Of a stretch of DNA of 8,565 nt, positions 7,293-8,565 are shown in pieces. A model generated the notes under the pieces. That model saw only the letters and a list, made by a program, of their open reading frames with translations. It had not been told where the DNA came from and did not search any database. Each line of letters starts with the position of its first letter. Positions within the stretch are counted from its first letter, which is position 1. Source of the stretch: Deltaproteobacteria bacterium (GTDB taxonomy: Bacteria; Desulfobacterota; Binatia; DP-6); NCBI GenBank assembly GCA_005879205.1, contig VBLD01000140.1, positions 1 through 8,565 of the forward strand. The letters are read 5' to 3'. The position numbers were made by a program, and so were the translations under genes.

Positions 7293-7880
7293 ATGCGAAG
7301 GACCCGGCTACGCGCCGCGTTGCTCGTCGTGGTAGCCGCGGCCCTCGCGGGCATCGGCTACGAGGTTTCGCGCACCGTCGGGGCCCATCGCGCGCGCACC
7401 CTCGCCGACCTCGGCAGCGATTTCCTTCCCACCGTCGCGCAGCACATCCGCAGCTTTCGGCGGATCAAGGTGAAGAACGGACGGATGCTCTGGGAGATCA
7501 CGGCGCGGGATGCGCAGTACTTCGACAAGCAGGACGAGATCGTCGTTCGCGAGCCGCAGATCACCCTCTACCTTTCCGACGGCGAGCGGCGCGCGCACGT
7601 CTCGGGGGCGGAGGGACGGCTGGTGCTCGCCGGCCGCGAGCTGCGCACGCTCACCCTGCGCGGTGGCGTGACGGTACGCCTCGACGACCTCCAGCTCGAG
7701 ACCGGCGAGGCTACCTATGACCGCGCCCGCGACCTGATCACCTCGCCGGGACCGGTCACGATGCGCGGACGCACCCTCGACGTCAGCGGACGCGGTATGG
7801 AGGTCCAGGTGGCCCCGCAGCACGTGCGCCTGCTCGAGGACGTCCACACCACCCTGCGGAGCAATGCGGCACCCTCGTGA
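7293..7880 (+). CDS. lptC: LPS export protein LptC (inner-membrane-anchored, periplasmic)
   Basis: LptC receives LPS from the LptB2FG ABC transporter and passes it to LptA. The 195-residue product has an N-terminal membrane anchor (basic RRTRLR, then AALLVVVAAALAGIGYEV, 8-25) and a periplasmic OstA-like beta-jellyroll. Family hallmarks are KVKNGRMLWEITARDAQYF (59-77), VVREPQITLYLSDGE (84-98), VSGAEGRL (103-110), LTLRGGVTVRL (120-130), LQLETGEATYD (133-143) and ITSPGPVTMRG (149-159). Its length is close to the usual 190 or so. The ATG at 7293 is chosen because it immediately precedes the anchor; GGGAG (7285-7289) is only 3 nt away, a short spacing. The open frame upstream is antisense-like filler. 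The 3' end overlaps lptA by 17 nt. Confidence 0.9.
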   Translation: MRRTRLRAALLVVVAAALAGIGYEVSRTVGAHRARTLADLGSDFLPTVAQHIRSFRRIKVKNGRMLWEITARDAQYFDKQDEIVVREPQITLYLSDGERRAHVSGAEGRLVLAGRELRTLTLRGGVTVRLDDLQLETGEATYDRARDLITSPGPVTMRGRTLDVSGRGMEVQVAPQHVRLLEDVHTTLRSNAAPS

Positions 7881-8562
7881 GGCGCTGGCCGCGGCCGTCC
7901 TCGCCGCCTGGGCCGCCGGCCAGCCGAGCGCCGCGGCGCCCGAGGAGCCGGCGCCCGGCGGCGCGCTGTTCGACCTCGGCAGGGTCGACAATCACAAGGA
8001 GCCGATCACGGTGAACGCCGACACCCTGGAGTACGACTACAAGAACAACGTGGTCGTGTACCGCGGCGACGTGCAGGCCGGCCAGGGCGAGGTGAAGCTG
8101 CGCAGCGACACCTTGACGGTCACCTTCGAGACCGTGAAGGACGGCGCCCAGCCGAAGGCCGCGGACAAGGACGATGCCCAACCCAAGGCAGCCGACCCGC
8201 CGCTGCCCAATCCCACCGGCAAGGGAACGCAGCGCGTGCACGAGGTCGTCGCGGTGGGCAGCGTCCGCATCGACCAGGGCACGCGCTGGGCGACCGGAGG
8301 CAAGGCGGTCTTCGACCAGACGCATCGCACCATGGTGCTCACCGAGAACCCGGTTCTGCACGAGGGGCCGAACGAGGTGGCGGGCGATCGGGTCGTGGTC
8401 TACCTCGACGAGAATCGGAGCGTCGTCGAGGGCGGGCGCAAGCGCGTGAAGGCGATTCTCTACCCCGCCAAGGACGGGACGCTCTCCTCGACGAAGGAGC
8501 CAGGCCGCCCGCAACCGGCGCAGACCACGCCGCCGGCGGCCGCGGGGGGCGGGCAGCCGTGA
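7864..8562 (+). CDS. lptA: LPS transport periplasmic protein LptA
   Basis: LptA forms the periplasmic bridge carrying LPS from LptC to LptD at the outer membrane. The 232-residue product has a signal peptide (about 1-25, ALAAAVLAAWAAG core, likely cleavage after PSAAA). The OstA domain follows in two pieces: ITVNADTLEYDYKNNVVVYR (48-67), GDVQAGQGEVKLRSDTLTV (68-86), then VHEVVAVGSVRI (125-136), RWATGGKAVFD (141-151), TENPVLHEGPNEVAGDRV (160-177) and RSVVEGG (185-191). Between the pieces lies a polar insert (about 91-123) holding the tandem repeat DGAQPKAAD/DDAQPKAAD. The C-terminal tail (about 211-232) is rich in Pro, Ala and Gly. The ATG overlaps the end of lptC, with GGAG (7858-7861) 2 nt upstream, so translation is probably coupled. 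The TGA overlaps a possible GTG start of the next gene. Confidence 0.9.
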   Translation: MRHPREALAAAVLAAWAAGQPSAAAPEEPAPGGALFDLGRVDNHKEPITVNADTLEYDYKNNVVVYRGDVQAGQGEVKLRSDTLTVTFETVKDGAQPKAADKDDAQPKAADPPLPNPTGKGTQRVHEVVAVGSVRIDQGTRWATGGKAVFDQTHRTMVLTENPVLHEGPNEVAGDRVVVYLDENRSVVEGGRKRVKAILYPAKDGTLSSTKEPGRPQPAQTTPPAAAGGGQP

Positions 8563-8565
8563 ACG
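8559..8565 (+). other. Possible start of the next gene (lptB expected)
   Basis: GTGAACG: the GTG (8559-8561) overlaps the lptA TGA in the same GTGA manner as the kdsD/acyltransferase junction, with G-rich sequence upstream. In related clusters lptB, the transporter ATPase, follows lptA. Only two codons and one base are in the window, so this is an inference from position. Confidence 0.25.

Overview
The window is GC-rich throughout, with strongly G/C-biased third codon positions. It carries the Kdo-synthesis and lipopolysaccharide-transport genes of a Gram-negative (diderm) bacterium. The order kdsB-pyrG-kdsA-kdsD, then lptC-lptA, is the arrangement known from deltaproteobacterial lineages such as Geobacter and from related GC-rich phyla (Myxococcota, Binatota, Methylomirabilota/Rokubacteria type). 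That placement is inferred from gene order and composition only; no species can be named.

Layout. Positions 1-326, minus strand: a small toxin-antitoxin pair, with a complete 71-residue antitoxin overlapping the first 46 codons of a MazF/PemK-family toxin that runs off the left edge. Positions 341-1243: about 0.9 kb with no recognisable gene, holding short inverted repeats and two diverged copies of a 67-77 bp GC-rich direct repeat. Positions 1244-1378: a near-consensus sigma70 promoter with a perfect 10-bp palindrome across its -35 box, then a leader of about 94 nt with a hairpin and U-rich tract ending at the kdsB ATG.

Positions 1379-6509, plus strand: a tightly coupled operon of kdsB (CMP-Kdo synthetase), pyrG (CTP synthase), kdsA (Kdo-8-P synthase, metal-dependent type), kdsD (arabinose-5-P isomerase) and an LpxL/HtrB-family lipid A acyltransferase. 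Start and stop codons overlap at three junctions and lie 4 nt apart at the fourth. KdsD makes arabinose-5-P, KdsA condenses it with PEP, PyrG supplies CTP, and KdsB activates Kdo with CTP. The expected phosphatase gene kdsC is absent.

Positions 6510-7201: a scar. The C-terminal end of a probable minus-strand methyltransferase lies head to head with the C-terminal part of a plus-strand membrane acyltransferase-like protein. Both lack their 5' halves, and the second is also frameshifted. This looks like a deletion across a formerly divergent gene pair, sitting inside the LPS cluster.

Positions 7293-8562, plus strand: lptC and lptA, overlapping by 17 nt, encode the inner-membrane and periplasmic parts of the Lpt bridge. 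A GTG overlapping the lptA stop may begin the next gene (lptB expected), but only seven bases remain.

I found no convincing new multi-gene system. The items most worth a second look are the double-truncation scar, the promoter/leader architecture ahead of kdsB, the missing kdsC, and a substitution in the PyrG glutaminase oxyanion motif.
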